Origin: Polytrichum commune
Lineage: Eukaryota; Streptophyta; Polytrichopsida; Polytrichales; Polytrichaceae
Assembly: GCA_950295325.1 (NCBI GenBank)
Contig: OX485809.1
Coordinates: 15,066,001 to 15,130,000, forward strand
Direction: 5' to 3'
DNA: 64,000 bases
Made by a program: the position numbers and the translations under genes. The notes under the pieces were generated by a model. That model searched no databases. It was not told the origin of the DNA and worked only from the letters and a program-made list of their open reading frames with translations. Shown in pieces: positions 36,705 to 47,719 of the stretch (its first letter is position 1; each line of letters begins with the position of its first letter).

Positions 36705-37607
36705 ATGCTGGAGAATTAATCCACCTCACGCAGACGGAGGAGGAAAAGGTGAAGCGGTGCTTTGTAGATTGTTTCCAACTTTTCCGGAAGCTTTAGGTTA
36801 GGCTATGGTGGCAATGACCTCAAAGCCGCGGTGACATGTGCACCTTTATTCTCTCACCTCCAAATAGACCGACTCTGGCAATCGAGCAATCCAGCAATTT
36901 CAAGATACATCACCTTCATATCTGATGTCAACAAAACGATGGCAGCTGCAGTGAAAGAGTTACTTATACATCGGACTAGAGCAATTTCATATGCAACGAT
37001 TTCCTACACCGTTCCCAGAGATTTTTGTTGGTTCAGACAATTTTTCTGGCACGAATTGGACCCTAAACCCTAGAACTCCACTCTCGCAGTCACCTCCAGA
37101 TAGTATGACTCTGCCAGTCCAGCAATCAAGCCTAAAATGAAGAGAAGACAATTGCAATTTCCTACACCGTTTTCAGGGGATTCTGTTGGCTCAGTACCGA
37201 CTGTTATGTGGAGCGTTTAAGATACTACGTGCACAATCGCCGGGAGAGGGAGTAAGATCATTCAATTTAGATTTGCATAACAGCGAACGTAGCTCAATTG
37301 GAATACATGCTAGTAGCTGAATACTCCATATGTTAAGAATGTCATACATGCAATGGCTGAATTCTTGATGTTGTGATAATCAAGATGGCTGTCACTGACG
37401 CTTGACCCTCTCTGATCATGCTTCTCATAAACGCCGAAGAATCCAGATTCCACCCGCCTCACAAAGACGAGGAAGCCCAGGAGAAGCGGAGCTATCCAAG
37501 TTATTGTTGCCAACTTTTTCCGAAGCTTAGGTCAGGCTGTGGTAGTAATGACCTCAAGTCACGGACATTTCCACTGACCTTACACTCTCACCTCCAAATA
37601 AACTGAG
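36705..37607. repeat. duplicated 5' flank of the molybdopterin synthase gene
   Basis: The segment 36705-36880, just upstream of the gene on its minus strand, recurs at 37424-37607 (shared GAGGAAGCCCAGGAGAAGCG-like, CCAACTTTT-CCGAAGCTTAGG, ATGACCTCAA and CTCTCACCTCCAAATA blocks). A second overlapping segment, 36860-37040, recurs at 37085-37200 and again, across the Tigger insertion, at 39570-39760 (CCTACACCGTT, CATCACCTTC, ATCNGATGNCAACAA, GTGAAAGRRTTACTTA). The functional promoter is presumably the copy adjacent to 36679. CCCTAAACCCTAG lies near 37062. Confidence 0.75.
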
Positions 37608-37609
37608 TA

Positions 37610-39320
37610 CTGTTCTAGTATGACACGTTTGGGAAACACAAAAAATGTCGTACTATCGAGGTGTCGTCTTCTCATTAATATGACAAATGGCGTAAAATTG
37701 TTGTACTATCGAGGGAAGACCAAAACATAAGCAATATGAGCTTAAAAATATATACATCTAGTTTAAGCAATATAGATTTTATGAAATAATAACTTATAAC
37801 TTCAATAAAAAAACAATTATTCTCAAGAACTCTTGAAATAGGAGTTCAAAGATCTCTGGTGTTGCCTACCCAAATTAGCAATTGTCATCTTATCTAAATT
37901 CCCTACTAGCTTTTGAAAATTGATAATTTCATTAACATCAAAATGTAAAGAGTTGTCTAATAAGAAATTAGACAACAATGATGCATGACGTTCAACATCA
38001 CTAAGCTTTATTATAAGTAGAGCAACATCATCCACATCTATTAAATGTAGATCAACATTATGATCAAAGCCTTGTGCATAATTGATTCCCAAAGCAGCAT
38101 CCACCAACTCATTAGTGTTCAATTCTAGCTCAGTATTCTCTTCCCCTTCCATCTGAATGTAAGTCTCGATCGACATCTCATCATCACCTAATTGCAACTT
38201 TGAAATCAGAGCACCAAGTTCATGATCTGATTCTTCTTGCATTTTATTCTTCTCCCTTTCATTAACTAGGGCAAAATCAACATTCCTTGTTGCACGTAAT
38301 ATATGTGCCATCCTCCAACAATTCCTTACTTAGTATCCAATTCCTTACTTAGTCTACGCATCCAACTCACTCTATACTTCATAACTCCACATGATAGCAT
38401 GTCTGATGTTGTGCACCACCTTCCTTAAGTCCTCCAATGTAGCATCATCATATTGTGATAAAACCCACTACAAAAGTTTCTTCTTGTACTGAATTTTGAA
38501 AGATGCTATTATACCTTGATCCAAAGGTTGAACTATGCTTGTCACATTGGGAGGAAGGAATACCAAAGTCATGTTGCTCATGTTCCAAGGTTGAAAAACC
38601 AAGAGACTTACCAACTTTGGCAGAGCTAATAACATGTGAAGATGCATTATCCAAAATCATAATCACCTTTCGATTTTGGCCATTGAACTGATTGTTGAGC
38701 TGCAAAATCCAAGCTTCAAATATATAGCCCTTCATCCAAGTTTTTTTATTTGAGTGCCACCGAACATATTCATGAGGTTGCCACCTTCCAAAACATCGTG
38801 GTTGCTTAGACATATAAATCACAATCACAAGCAACTTCAACTTATCAGTCCCAGTGAAGTAACAACAAGAGCAAGTGTTACACGCTCCTTCTATAACTTC
38901 CAACCCTTCACCTTCCCTTGTGCTAATGTTTTATTAGGATGTGCTTTAAAATACGATCCAGTTTCATCGATGTTGTAAACGTCTTCAAGCTCATAATCTA
39001 ACAAAAGAATAGGAAGGAGGCCACTCTAACCCTAACCAGGTCCATTCTACACCAGTAACCCTAATTATCATTAAGTTCCCAAATAATTCCCAAGTGAAAA
39101 TGGATGTATTTTTGATGTACATAACATAGATGAAAGGAATTTTAGCATTTATTACCTCTTTAATGTAATAAAACGGAGATTCTAAATGTCGTATTATCGA
39201 GCGTCATAGTCATATAAAAAAGGAGTTTTGAACTAAAAAATTTGGTCGCACAAAAATGTGTCATAATATCAAGGGTGTCAAATAAACGAGGTCATGCTAA
39301 CAAGGTTAGACTGTATGGCA
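37610..39320 (-). mobile_element. Tigger/pogo (Tc1-mariner superfamily) transposon, inactive
   Basis: It carries a degraded DDE transposase on the minus strand. Both ends have subterminal repeats of the type GTCGTACTATCGAGG, and outer sequences CTAGTATGAC on the left and GTCATGCTAACAAGGTTAGACTG on the right that are imperfect inverted repeats bounded by TA. The flanks rejoin a duplicated copy of the molybdopterin synthase 5' flank (left ATAAACTGAG, right TGGCAATCCAG, matching contiguous sequence at 36870-36890), which locates the insertion site well. Confidence 0.8.
37823..39000 (-). pseudogene. Tigger-type DDE transposase, dead
   Basis: Reading down the minus strand: DYELEDVYNIDETG near 38990-38950 (the first catalytic Asp region, NxDETG), then KTLAQGKVKGWKL with a stop and a frame change, then TGTDKLKLLVIVIYMSKQPRCF and NKKTWMKGYIFEAWILQLN, then VIMILDNASSH (the second Asp, LDNASxH), then a damaged third acidic region. 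The C-terminal tail frame is 37823-38311, ending in a Gln/Ser-rich LNSYFKSS that resembles Tigger tails. Several stops and frame changes show it is inactive. The CENP-B-like DNA-binding N-terminus is not found. Confidence 0.8.
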
Positions 39321-39404
39321 ATCCAGAAGTCGAGGCAACATTGGATTCATCACAATGTCCAGGAGATTTTTGGGCATAATTGGATGAGATCCAAGTGTTT
39401 CCGA

Positions 39405-39575
39405 GTCCAACCGGTTACATCTTGACATCTTTCGGTTTTTCTTTATTGATTTGAGGTATATTCTCTGAAGTCCTCTTAGCAGATTGGTAGCTTTCCTGAA
39501 GTCTTGAACTTCAACTGGTTACTCATCGAACTCAACCGGTTCATCTGTAACTAGCGGTCGGTTCTCCCCATTCAC
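39405..39575 (+). repeat. CCGGTT-rich interspersed repeat, copy 2
   Basis: Matches 5385-5545 block by block, ending in GCGGTCGGTTCTCCCC. It is followed directly (39576-39760) by a third copy of the molybdopterin synthase 5' flank segment, so the repeat inserted into that duplicated DNA. Confidence 0.65.
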
Positions 39576-39759
39576 TGATTCATCACCTTCTTATCCGATG
39601 ACAACAAGTCGGCGGTAGCTGTAGTGAAAGGATTACTTACACATCAGGTTAGAGCACTTTTCTGCCATCTAAACTTAAATAAGCCATTTGTCTTCATGAG
39701 AAGTGAAGACAATCGCAATTCCCTACACCATTCTTAATGCATTTGGCATTCGCCTTTTT

Positions 39760-40389
39760 GACCTTCTGTCTCAGAAAAATTATTAATATAATATAATGTA
39801 ATATAAATCCCTACACTATTTTCAGACAATTTTGATGGTAAGTTTTGGGTCCTACCCTAGAACCCTGAAAACCCTGTATGTTAATACATACATTGGCCGA
39901 ACTATATTCTTGATGTTGTGATAGCCCAAATTAATTTTGACTTATATTTGAAGCTTTCCCACCATGGCAATTCATAGTATATTGCAGTGAAAAGAGACAA
40001 TCTGAGACAGGGAAGTTGAACTTTTGAAGTCATTGCTGAAACTTGTGTTTCCAAATGCTGCAGTTGCGAGTACCATTCCTGTTGGGTCCCATAATAGAGT
40101 TTGCACTCACCTTGAGTTGATTAATTGAAAGGAATTACTGAAGCCTCCCTTTACACAATGGAACTGCCAACCTCAAGAGGGAAAAGTTGAAGCAGAGTAC
40201 AATTTGAGATGGCGTGGATTTTATATACGACAACAGGCTTGAAGCTAATGTACTCCAACTGCAATCCCCAACAGAGGACGAAGCTCCAAAAACCCGAACC
40301 TCAACCCTTCATGCTTAAGAGTTTCCAACATCCTTAAACCTTCACCAAGCAATGTCTCCAAGTCTTTAAGTCACTATCGCAATTCTTCA
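39760..40389. other. short non-coding stretch
   Basis: No gene or clear repeat was recognised between the CCGGTT repeat and the left arm of the inverted duplication. Confidence 0.4.
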
Positions 40390-40641
40390 TGTCGAATCTA
40401 AGCTATACGAGGACAACTCTGGCAGTTTCACCTCTTGAACATTGATGCATTGCAACCAAGTGAAGCGTTGTGTGAATTGTGGTGTGTCAATAAATTTTGA
40501 AAACTTAAACGAAAGAAGAGATTGGTTGGCAAGAAACCAATTCCATCCGTGCATTCTAACTTGTTTGACATTTGTGTCAACCAGACAACATGAGTTCTGA
40601 ACTAGTGAACTCATCATGTTCAAATCTTGCCAAGTGTTTAC

Positions 40642-40673
<32 letters not shown>

Positions 40674-42420
40674 ATACATTTTCCTTGGCTGCTTCAAGTC
40701 TCAAGAGTACTTATGAGACCAATCCCATTGAAATCACATCAAATCACACGAAATGATCACTTACATGTCCTTAATTAGTCTTTGTCTACTGATGATTTTT
40801 TCAGTGTCCTGAACTCGTTTTGCCGAACAAACTAAAGGCTCCACGTGTGCAAATCGATGGTCTGTGATTTCAGTGGATGACGGCATGTGAGCCAGTTGTA
40901 TACCGTAGGTGAAAAAATGAGCATACACGCAACAGCTGAATCTGATTCATCTTGCTATACATCTCAAACCGCCCCGAAACGGCCCCAGTCACTGATCGCC
41001 CAGTTCAGACTATCTCTACCAGTGATTCGTTGGCTTCAACGTGGCGAAAGCAATGTCTGGCACAAAATATCATCACTCATAACCTATAGTATTACTGCAA
41101 TCGTTTGGAAACAAGAGCAACGAATGCTGCTATTATACTGGCCTCAAACACTGCAGAATTTATGCCGCCGTTGTTCTCTCCAGATATGAAGTAACAAAAA
41201 CTTCCACATTTCATTTCTATACTCACGAAGAAGAGTCCGAGTCTGCAGATTTTTGTAAAGGATTACTCCAACGAGCATCTCGGGTTTAGACAGACTTTCA
41301 AGTTTCAAGTGATCCGTAAATTTAAGCCCTCGCAATTCAACAGAAGTTTTTGAAATCTGCGGCTGCACTAACTAGAGTCAGGCTAGGCCACACTTATTCG
41401 AGAAGATTAAAAGATCAACTTCGCAAGAACTTGAAGCTTAACTTTCCAAGACTGCAGTAGTTTATGGAAACAGTATCTACACTCCGAAACATTCTGGTCC
41501 GAATAACCTCCTTATATGTTACATTCACCGCCTCTGCTGCAAAATGGCAGGTCTAGGGTATCGTTTCTATACAGAGCACCCAGCAGCATTTTAGAAACCT
41601 CTTCCTGCAGTCAGTAGAATTACTTCTCGAAATTCAAGTTTGCATCTCACAGCTCTTGAGCAATTGTCTCTCTCAAGTGGAACGATATATATCTTTGAAT
41701 GTCGCTGAATTTGTCTCTTCTCTCAACTAGAAAGGTAGTTCAGTAACGATGGTCTGCTTGAAGGCTCGTCGGCTTGTGTTGCTCGTTGCTCTGATTCTCT
41801 TGGGCTGCGGTACCACTGCTACGACGACGTTGCCAAACACTGATCCGACCATTCTGAAGCCTGGGCACCATATAGTGGGAATGATCATGAACAACATGGC
41901 CAACAGAGATGTGGCCGTCAGGCTAGACGAGACGGGGACGAGCTTGCTGGAGGTCGTGGCGAAGGAGAAGAGCTGGACTTACCTTGGCCCCGCGACGTTC
42001 GACCTCAATGTGAATCCCATCCTTCACTTGCAAGTGACTGTGAAGGATAACCAAGGCATTGCTGTCACCAAGCCCAGGAGATCGACATGGCGCAGACAGC
42101 CTTAACCCTACTGAAAGGAAAGAAGGCTGTCATTTTGACTGCGGTGGGGGATGCCAATGGCAAAATATTGTCCATGGAGATCGGTGGCGTCGATGTCCTC
42201 CAGATGAACCTCTGAATCCGGCTGAATTCAGGGTAAACACCTCTACATCACTCCTTCGAAGCTGAAGCAGTTGCTTATGTCCAACCGATTAGCATTCTCA
42301 TTCGAGAGTGCTCTGAATTGCTATTTGTGTCCAATTCAGTGTCAATGTGTTGATTATTGCCCATTTTGTGTGCTATATATTACCAGTTACGTCTGTGGTG
42401 GTGTCTCCAACAGAAGTGAT
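40390..42420 (+). repeat. left arm of a large inverted duplication (partner 44840-47215)
   Basis: The arm matches 44840-47215 in reverse over its whole length: the outer part near 40400-40620, the ATGAGCATACACGCARCAGC and CATCTCAAACCGCCCCG blocks near 40915-40980, the promoter region near 41440-41600, the gene itself and its 3' flank to about 42420. Divergence is moderate, with small gaps. A CT microsatellite at about 40643-40670 is present only in this arm. Confidence 0.85.
41749..42215 (+). pseudogene. frameshifted secreted-protein gene, paralogue of 45068-45532
   Basis: The frame from 41749 encodes a signal peptide (MVCLKARRLVLLVALILLGC) and ~108 residues closely matching the paralogue (NNMANRDVAVRL, KSWTYLGPATFDLNVNPILHL, VTVKDNQGIAVTKP). 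At about 42073-42076 one base is missing. The first frame then stops at 42105, while the -1-shifted frame continues the homology (EIDMAQ, KGKKAVILTAVGDA, ILSMEIGG) to a stop at 42213-42215. Removing the shift would give a protein of the paralogue's length; as it stands the product has a short unrelated tail. A sequencing error in the C run is the main alternative. Confidence 0.8.
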
Positions 42421-42585
42421 GTATCCAGGAGGAGCGTTGCATTGAAATTATATATTGGCAACTGGCAAATTTGGCGTTGTTCATAGATGACAACCTGAGA
42501 ATGTAGTGTGTATATAGCTCAACAGTTTCTGTAATCCTGATAGGATGTAATGTTAGCACAATTCATGACAATTCTAGGAGGTTTC

Positions 42586-42867
42586 TGTTGGAATTCGAAG
42601 AGCCTGAGGTAGTTCAAACTTGAAAGGTCTCAAAGTGACCTTCAGCATTCTAGATGAGTAGATGAATAACCAAAGTGATTGGTGTTCCACTATCTTTTAC
42701 CCGAAGCGTCAAGAGGCTACAAATGTAATTTACATATTAATAAAGAGGCTCGGGGTTGAGAGGAAGATCATCAACTCATGTGACTTCCTTGGGTGGAGAG
42801 CCTTTCTCAAACTTCCTTGACTATCTCAATTCTTCTGTCTATCTCAATTTCTAACATGGTATGAGAG
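42586..42867 (+). mobile_element. probable solo LTR of a Copia-type element with primer-binding-site remnant
   Basis: It starts TGTTGGAATT and ends AATTTCTAACA, short inverted ends of the TG...CA type. Directly after it comes TGGTATGAGAG, one mismatch from the plant initiator-Met tRNA primer-binding site TGGTATCAGAG. AATAAAG lies inside near 42740. No gag-pol follows, so the internal part was lost. It sits in the spacer between the inverted arms. Confidence 0.6.
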
Positions 42868-44839
42868 AATATGAGCAAGAATTTCAGATTATATTTGGAA
42901 ATTGTTGACTTGTTCAGAGACTACTAAGTGATTTGGCGTTCATTACATCTGTTTTGATGTGGGTCCTTTGTATGGTGTATATACCGTAGCTTACTTCTGG
43001 CTCATTCATTACTTCATGGTGTTCTGTAATATGTTGTCATATAAGTGTTGGACACCCACTCTAATGATATTGTTATCAGTAATTCCAAATGCAAAAGAGT
43101 TGTAAACTTATTGTTTGCTAGGCGCCCATGCGGCTCCTAGGCGCAAATTTCTCTCCGACCATGTAAAATAAGTAGTGTGTTTTTGCACTTGTAATACATA
43201 TTTCCAATGCGAAGAATGTTCTATAATTCTCCTTAGATTCTGATCTTTGTAATGAGTGAGTGGTTCAAAAGGATAGCAAAAACATACAATCATCTATATG
43301 TACTAATATTTGTCTCAATATGTAGTATGTGGAGGGTTAAAACACTTGTAAAAGATAAAAAACTTGTTGGTGAAAGGGACAAAAGGGCAGTACACAGTAT
43401 GACTAATAAGCATTGAATTGAGTTAATTTGTGTCGATTTCTGACTATGGATTGCGGACTTTAATTTGCAGATTAATTTAATTTTGTGATGGTGCAAACCG
43501 ATTGCATGCTACAAAGATAAACGTGGGGAGCACAACCGAATTTATGTGGCACCAATTGAAAGTTCCACACCACATGTTGACAAAGAAAATCTTTCATTGT
43601 ATAGATAGTGCTCAAAAACTCAAATACATCAAGGGTTACAATTCTTTTCAACGGTGTACTGTATCGAATGTGATGACAGTATTCACAACAATCCTAAACA
43701 CCATGAGCATACGCTAAATGAAAAGTACAATGAAGAACATCAGTCTGATCTATTGTGCCATGTGAAAATAAACTCTCCTTGCTTGGAAGTGTCAATAATG
43801 TGGGTATTTATAATCTAAATCACCACTTCAATCACCTTGATCAATTGGATCTCAGCCCATTACATCTGGGCTGTAGTGATGTAGAGAACAATAACTTAGT
43901 TCAGGTTTTCAAATTGGGCCTGTTAGCCACCCGAGATATTTAATCAAGACCAAGGCATTACTCTCCATAATATTGTTTAATTGCAATTTCGTAACATCTC
44001 GTAAACTCCTATCATATGCTTTTCAGCCCCTCACATAACAGATTCTCTTTGTATGTTCTCAGAGACTTTGCTAAGGACACAATATATTCTACTTCTCTAA
44101 TACACTGAATTATGAAGAGAATCTATAAAGAGGTATTTATAACGCTTTAAGTATTGGAGAGCATCAGAGATAACAAGTCCTTCACATGGTTGGAGACGTC
44201 GGGTAGAAGTTGGGGATAGCAGCATGGGCACATCTACATGGTCGCTTGGCAAACAATAAATAAATTCATATCGATTTGCATTTGTATCCATTTGATAACA
44301 AGATGAAAGAGCACAAATATCAGAGATTGTTAATCAAGAAGCCAGTAAACGTAAACAACATCATGTCTCGCTTCGGAACAGATGTCTTGGGCATCATATA
44401 AATTTTGTCATGGTGTATGAATACATCAGCTTTATATTAACTGGAAGCTTGTTATGAAATTTTCATATATTTTGCTAACATAATAGCTCACCAGAATAAC
44501 AGGTTTCATGTCTCACTACAAAGTAGATGTATTGGACATTGTTTATTTGTATTGGGAGCTGTACATCGATTGCAAGCTTGTCATGAAAATACTACGTACA
44601 AGCCGGAAACTGCTAAATCCCCTATAAAGTGTGCTTAACATAATACTATATTAGAGAAACTGGTTTGATGTCTCACTTTAAAACAGCTGTATTGGACATC
44701 ATATAATGTAATATAGCATATTACCCTATAAACAGGTTTGAGGTGTACACTACATTTTCAAATTTACTACTGTGGACATCGCCAGAGTCTGCATTCGCCA
44801 ATATAAACTTTCACTGCAAGGTTTCTGCTAGATACAACA
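42868..44839. other. spacer of the inverted duplication, no gene
   Basis: AT-rich. No domain-bearing frame, exon series or RNA gene was recognised. Confidence 0.45.
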
Positions 44840-45067
44840 ACACTCCTATTTGATCACCACAGGAAATTATCAGTGCCGATGAGTTTGCGCACATATAATA
44901 CAGTAACTGACACTTTGAGGAGATAGACTTCATGGAATGAATCAACATATCCAGAATGTTCTCGGGTCAGATTGCTGGTAAAAAGTTCATCGACGTAAGC
45001 AACTGCATGTAAATATAAATCTTGAAGATGTAGTGTAAAGGTATTTACCCAGAATTTGCAGTGGAAT

Positions 45068-45532
45068 TCAGAGGTCGATCTTAAGGAGGACACTCACGTA
45101 ACCGACCTTGACTGACAATAGCTTGGCCTTGGCATCACCCACCGCAGTCAAGATGACAGCCTCCTTTCCTTTCACTTTGTCTAAGAATGTCTGCAACATG
45201 TCGATTATCATTGGCTTGGTGACAGCGGTATCCTGGTTATCCTTCACAGTCACATTCAAGTGAAGAATAGGATCCACAGTGAGGTCGAACGTCGCAGGGC
45301 CAAGGTAAGTCCAATTCTTCGGCTTCGCCACAACTTCAGACAACGTCGTCCCCGTCTCAGCCAACGTGATTCCTACATCTCTGTCGGCCAGGTTGTTCAT
45401 GAACATTTCCACTGTCTGCTTCCCAGGCGTCAGGTCGGGTGGAGTGTGTGGCAGTATCGCTCCATTGGTAATTCCGAATTCTAGGAGAACTAGAGCAACG
45501 AGCAACACAAGCGGAGCCTTAAAGAAGGTCAT
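45068..45532 (-). CDS. small secreted protein of unknown family, intact copy
   Basis: A 154-residue protein. I take the ATG at 45532 (MTFFKAP), which leads straight into a hydrophobic core (LVLLVALVLLEFG) with likely cleavage near ITNGA at about residue 23-25. The open frame above it has only a GTG start. The mature part has no cysteine, two N-glycosylation sequons (NWT, NVT) and an alternating hydrophobic pattern (YLGPATFDLTVDPILHLNVTV, KEAVILTAVGDAKAKLLSVKVG) suggestive of a beta-rich fold. No membrane segment follows the signal. I do not recognise the family. Its paralogue at 41749-42215 is frameshifted. Conservation of the protein between diverged copies supports past selection on coding. 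Confidence 0.75.
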   Translation of the reverse strand: MTFFKAPLVLLVALVLLEFGITNGAILPHTPPDLTPGKQTVEMFMNNLADRDVGITLAETGTTLSEVVAKPKNWTYLGPATFDLTVDPILHLNVTVKDNQDTAVTKPMIIDMLQTFLDKVKGKEAVILTAVGDAKAKLLSVKVGYVSVLLKIDL

Positions 45533-45670
45533 CGTCACTAACCTAGCTTCCTAGTTGAGAGTTCAAGACAAAGTAAGCGACGAGATCTTGCTTTCCGGTT
45601 GAAAGAGACAATTGCTCGAGAACTTTGAGATACGAAGTACAAATCTGATCTCTGTGAGTGCAAAGCACTT

Positions 45671-45680
45671 CTTATATACT
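45671..45680 (-). promoter_or_regulatory. probable TATA box of the intact secreted-protein gene
   Basis: Read on the minus strand the sequence is AGTATATAAG, about 140 bp before the ATG at 45532, giving a leader of about 105-115 nt. The position is consistent with a core promoter; the other arm has a TATATATATC-like site near 41683 instead. Confidence 0.5.
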
Positions 45681-46412
45681 GTAAGTGGTTTCAGAAACAC
45701 TCTTGGGTGCTCTATATGGAAATAATAAGCTGGGGCTGCCACTTTGCAGCAGCCTAGGCGGTGGATATAAGTTATAAGTAGGTTATTCGGACCAGAATAT
45801 TTCGGAGTGTAGATACTCTTCCTATCGGGTACTGCAGTTCTGAAAAGTTAAGGTTCGAGTGGCTTCGAAGATCTCTTCTCGAGTAGGTGTGACGCAGAGG
45901 GCCTGACTCTGTAGCTGAAGATTCAGAAATTTCTTATTAAAATGAGAGTGGTTAATTTCGAGGATTGCTTGAAACTTGATTGGCTCCCCATAATCCAAAT
46001 GTTGGTCGCATTACTACACAGAAGCTACCTGTAGACGACATTGAAGGCTACGACCTTCGTGGTGAATTTAGGAATAAAATTTGGAGAACAACAGAGGCAT
46101 AACTTTTGCGGTGTTTGAGGTCATATATAGCATGGCAGCATTCTTTCCAAATGATTGCAGTTACTATCGCTGATGAGCGATGATATTTTGTGCCAAAATT
46201 TCTTTCGCCACGTTTAAACTGAAGCCAATGAACAAGGGTAGAGAATATAGTAACCCACCGCTCAAATTCAGCAGTCGGTGATGGGCTTTCTCCACAAAAA
46301 CCTGCTAATCTTGCACAGTTTTGGAATTGCAGAGACTTTGTGAGCAACTTGTCATGCTCTGAACTGGGCGATCGATGAGCGGGGCGGTTTGAGATGTATA
46401 GCAAGATGAGTC

Positions 46413-46858
46413 AGATTCAGTTGCTGCGTGTATGCTCATTTTTTCACATACAGAATACAGCTCGTTCACATGCCAAAATCCACCGAAATCAGAGCATCAC
46501 AGGTGGAGCCTTTAAATTATTCTGCAACGCCTGTGCAGGAGACCCAAAAATCAACAGGAAACAAAGATATATTCTTGACACCTGAAGCACCGATGGAGAA
46601 TGCTTACCAACAGCGAGATGTAAACAATTGGCAAGATTCAGTTGCTGCGTGTATGCTCATTTTTTCACATACAGAATACAGCTCGTTCACATGCCAAAAT
46701 CCACCGAAATCAGAGCATCACAGGTGGAACCTTTAAATTATTCTGCAACGCCTGTGCAGGAGACCCAAAAATCAACAGGAAACAAAGATATATTCTTGAC
46801 ACCTGAAGCACCGATGGAGAATGCTTACCAACAGCGAGATGTAAACAATTGGCAAGAT
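46413..46858. repeat. very recent tandem duplication, 221-bp unit x2
   Basis: Unit 1 (46413-46633) and unit 2 (46634-46858) are nearly identical; the clearest difference is GGTGGAGCC versus GGTGGAACC. The inverted partner arm has one copy, so the duplication arose after the arms formed. The two overlapping open frames here are by-products of the repeat. Confidence 0.93.
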
Positions 46859-47215
46859 TAAACGTGATGAGTTCACTTGCTCAGAACTGGTGGCTGGTCA
46901 GCACTTTTATTTTTACACAAATGTCAACCAAGTCAGAATAATACATAGTATATTATTTGTCAACCACAAATCGTTTCTGTCGTTTGGGCTGTCAGAATTT
47001 ATTTACACGCCGCAACTGACACAGACAACTTCGACTGGCTGCAGTGCGTTAATATTTCAAGAGGTGAAACGGTCGGCCTTGTCCTCCTATCACATTTGCG
47101 AATCCAAGAAAATCCTAACTCTGAAGTCCAAGTTGAGAATCATGGCAAACAGCCAAAGTAACCATTTAAGACACGTCTACCTTATTGCCTAGATTCGACA
47201 TGAAGAATTGCAATT

Positions 47216-47719
47216 GAAGGTTGGTCATCAAGAAATACTTTGCTAGAAACCATGGCTCTCTGGCTCATATAGGCTGTTGGAAAATTCCAAGCACTAAGAT
47301 TGAGGTCAGGATTTGAGGGCTTCGTCCCCTTGTTGGAATTTGCAGTTCAAAGAGTACATTAGCTCCAACCTTGTTATGGTACTTACAAGCTATGCCGAAT
47401 CAAATTCCAATATTGCTTCACTTCTGGGTCTCTTGAATTGTAAGTTGGAACATGCTTGTACGTTGTAGTTTCTTACTACCTTCAACAACAGATTTTAGGA
47501 CGACCTTGATTACAGATAAGACTCTTAATACTAAGCTATTATTATGTATTTATGTATTATCCTGTCTCCTCAAGAAGCCACAAAGTGAGCAAATTTGACT
47601 CAGGTGGCCAGGATGGATTGTTCTCAGGCTTAGAGTCTCCCTTAATCTGATGGGCCTACATCTGTCTAGAAGAGATTGACAGCAATTTGATATCCACATG
47701 TAATGACCGAACTACTTCA
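47216..47719 (-). repeat. inverted relative of the 34990-35790 repeat
   Basis: Reverse complement of about 47575-47700 matches 35150-35230 and 35615-35720 (CTTCTAGACAGA, GACTCTAAGCCTGAGAA, CATCCTGGCCACCTGAG, TTTGCTCAC). It directly adjoins the broken transporter copy. The rest of the stretch (47216-47574) holds no recognised gene. Confidence 0.75.

Larger units (their letters stand above)
44840..47215 (-). repeat. right arm of the large inverted duplication
   Basis: Reverse-complement partner of 40390-42420. It carries the intact gene copy and, uniquely, a recent tandem duplication at 46413-46858. The spacer between arms is about 2.4 kb. Confidence 0.85.

Noticed and set aside
36180-36796. 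Several long frames on both strands overlapping the molybdopterin synthase gene
   Set aside because: They lack any domain and overlap a clear MoaE frame; they exist because the GC-rich coding region has few stops in other frames.
46428-46861. Two overlapping similar frames of 102 and 77 codons
   Set aside because: They are the same tandemly duplicated 221-bp DNA read twice; the partner arm has no such protein.
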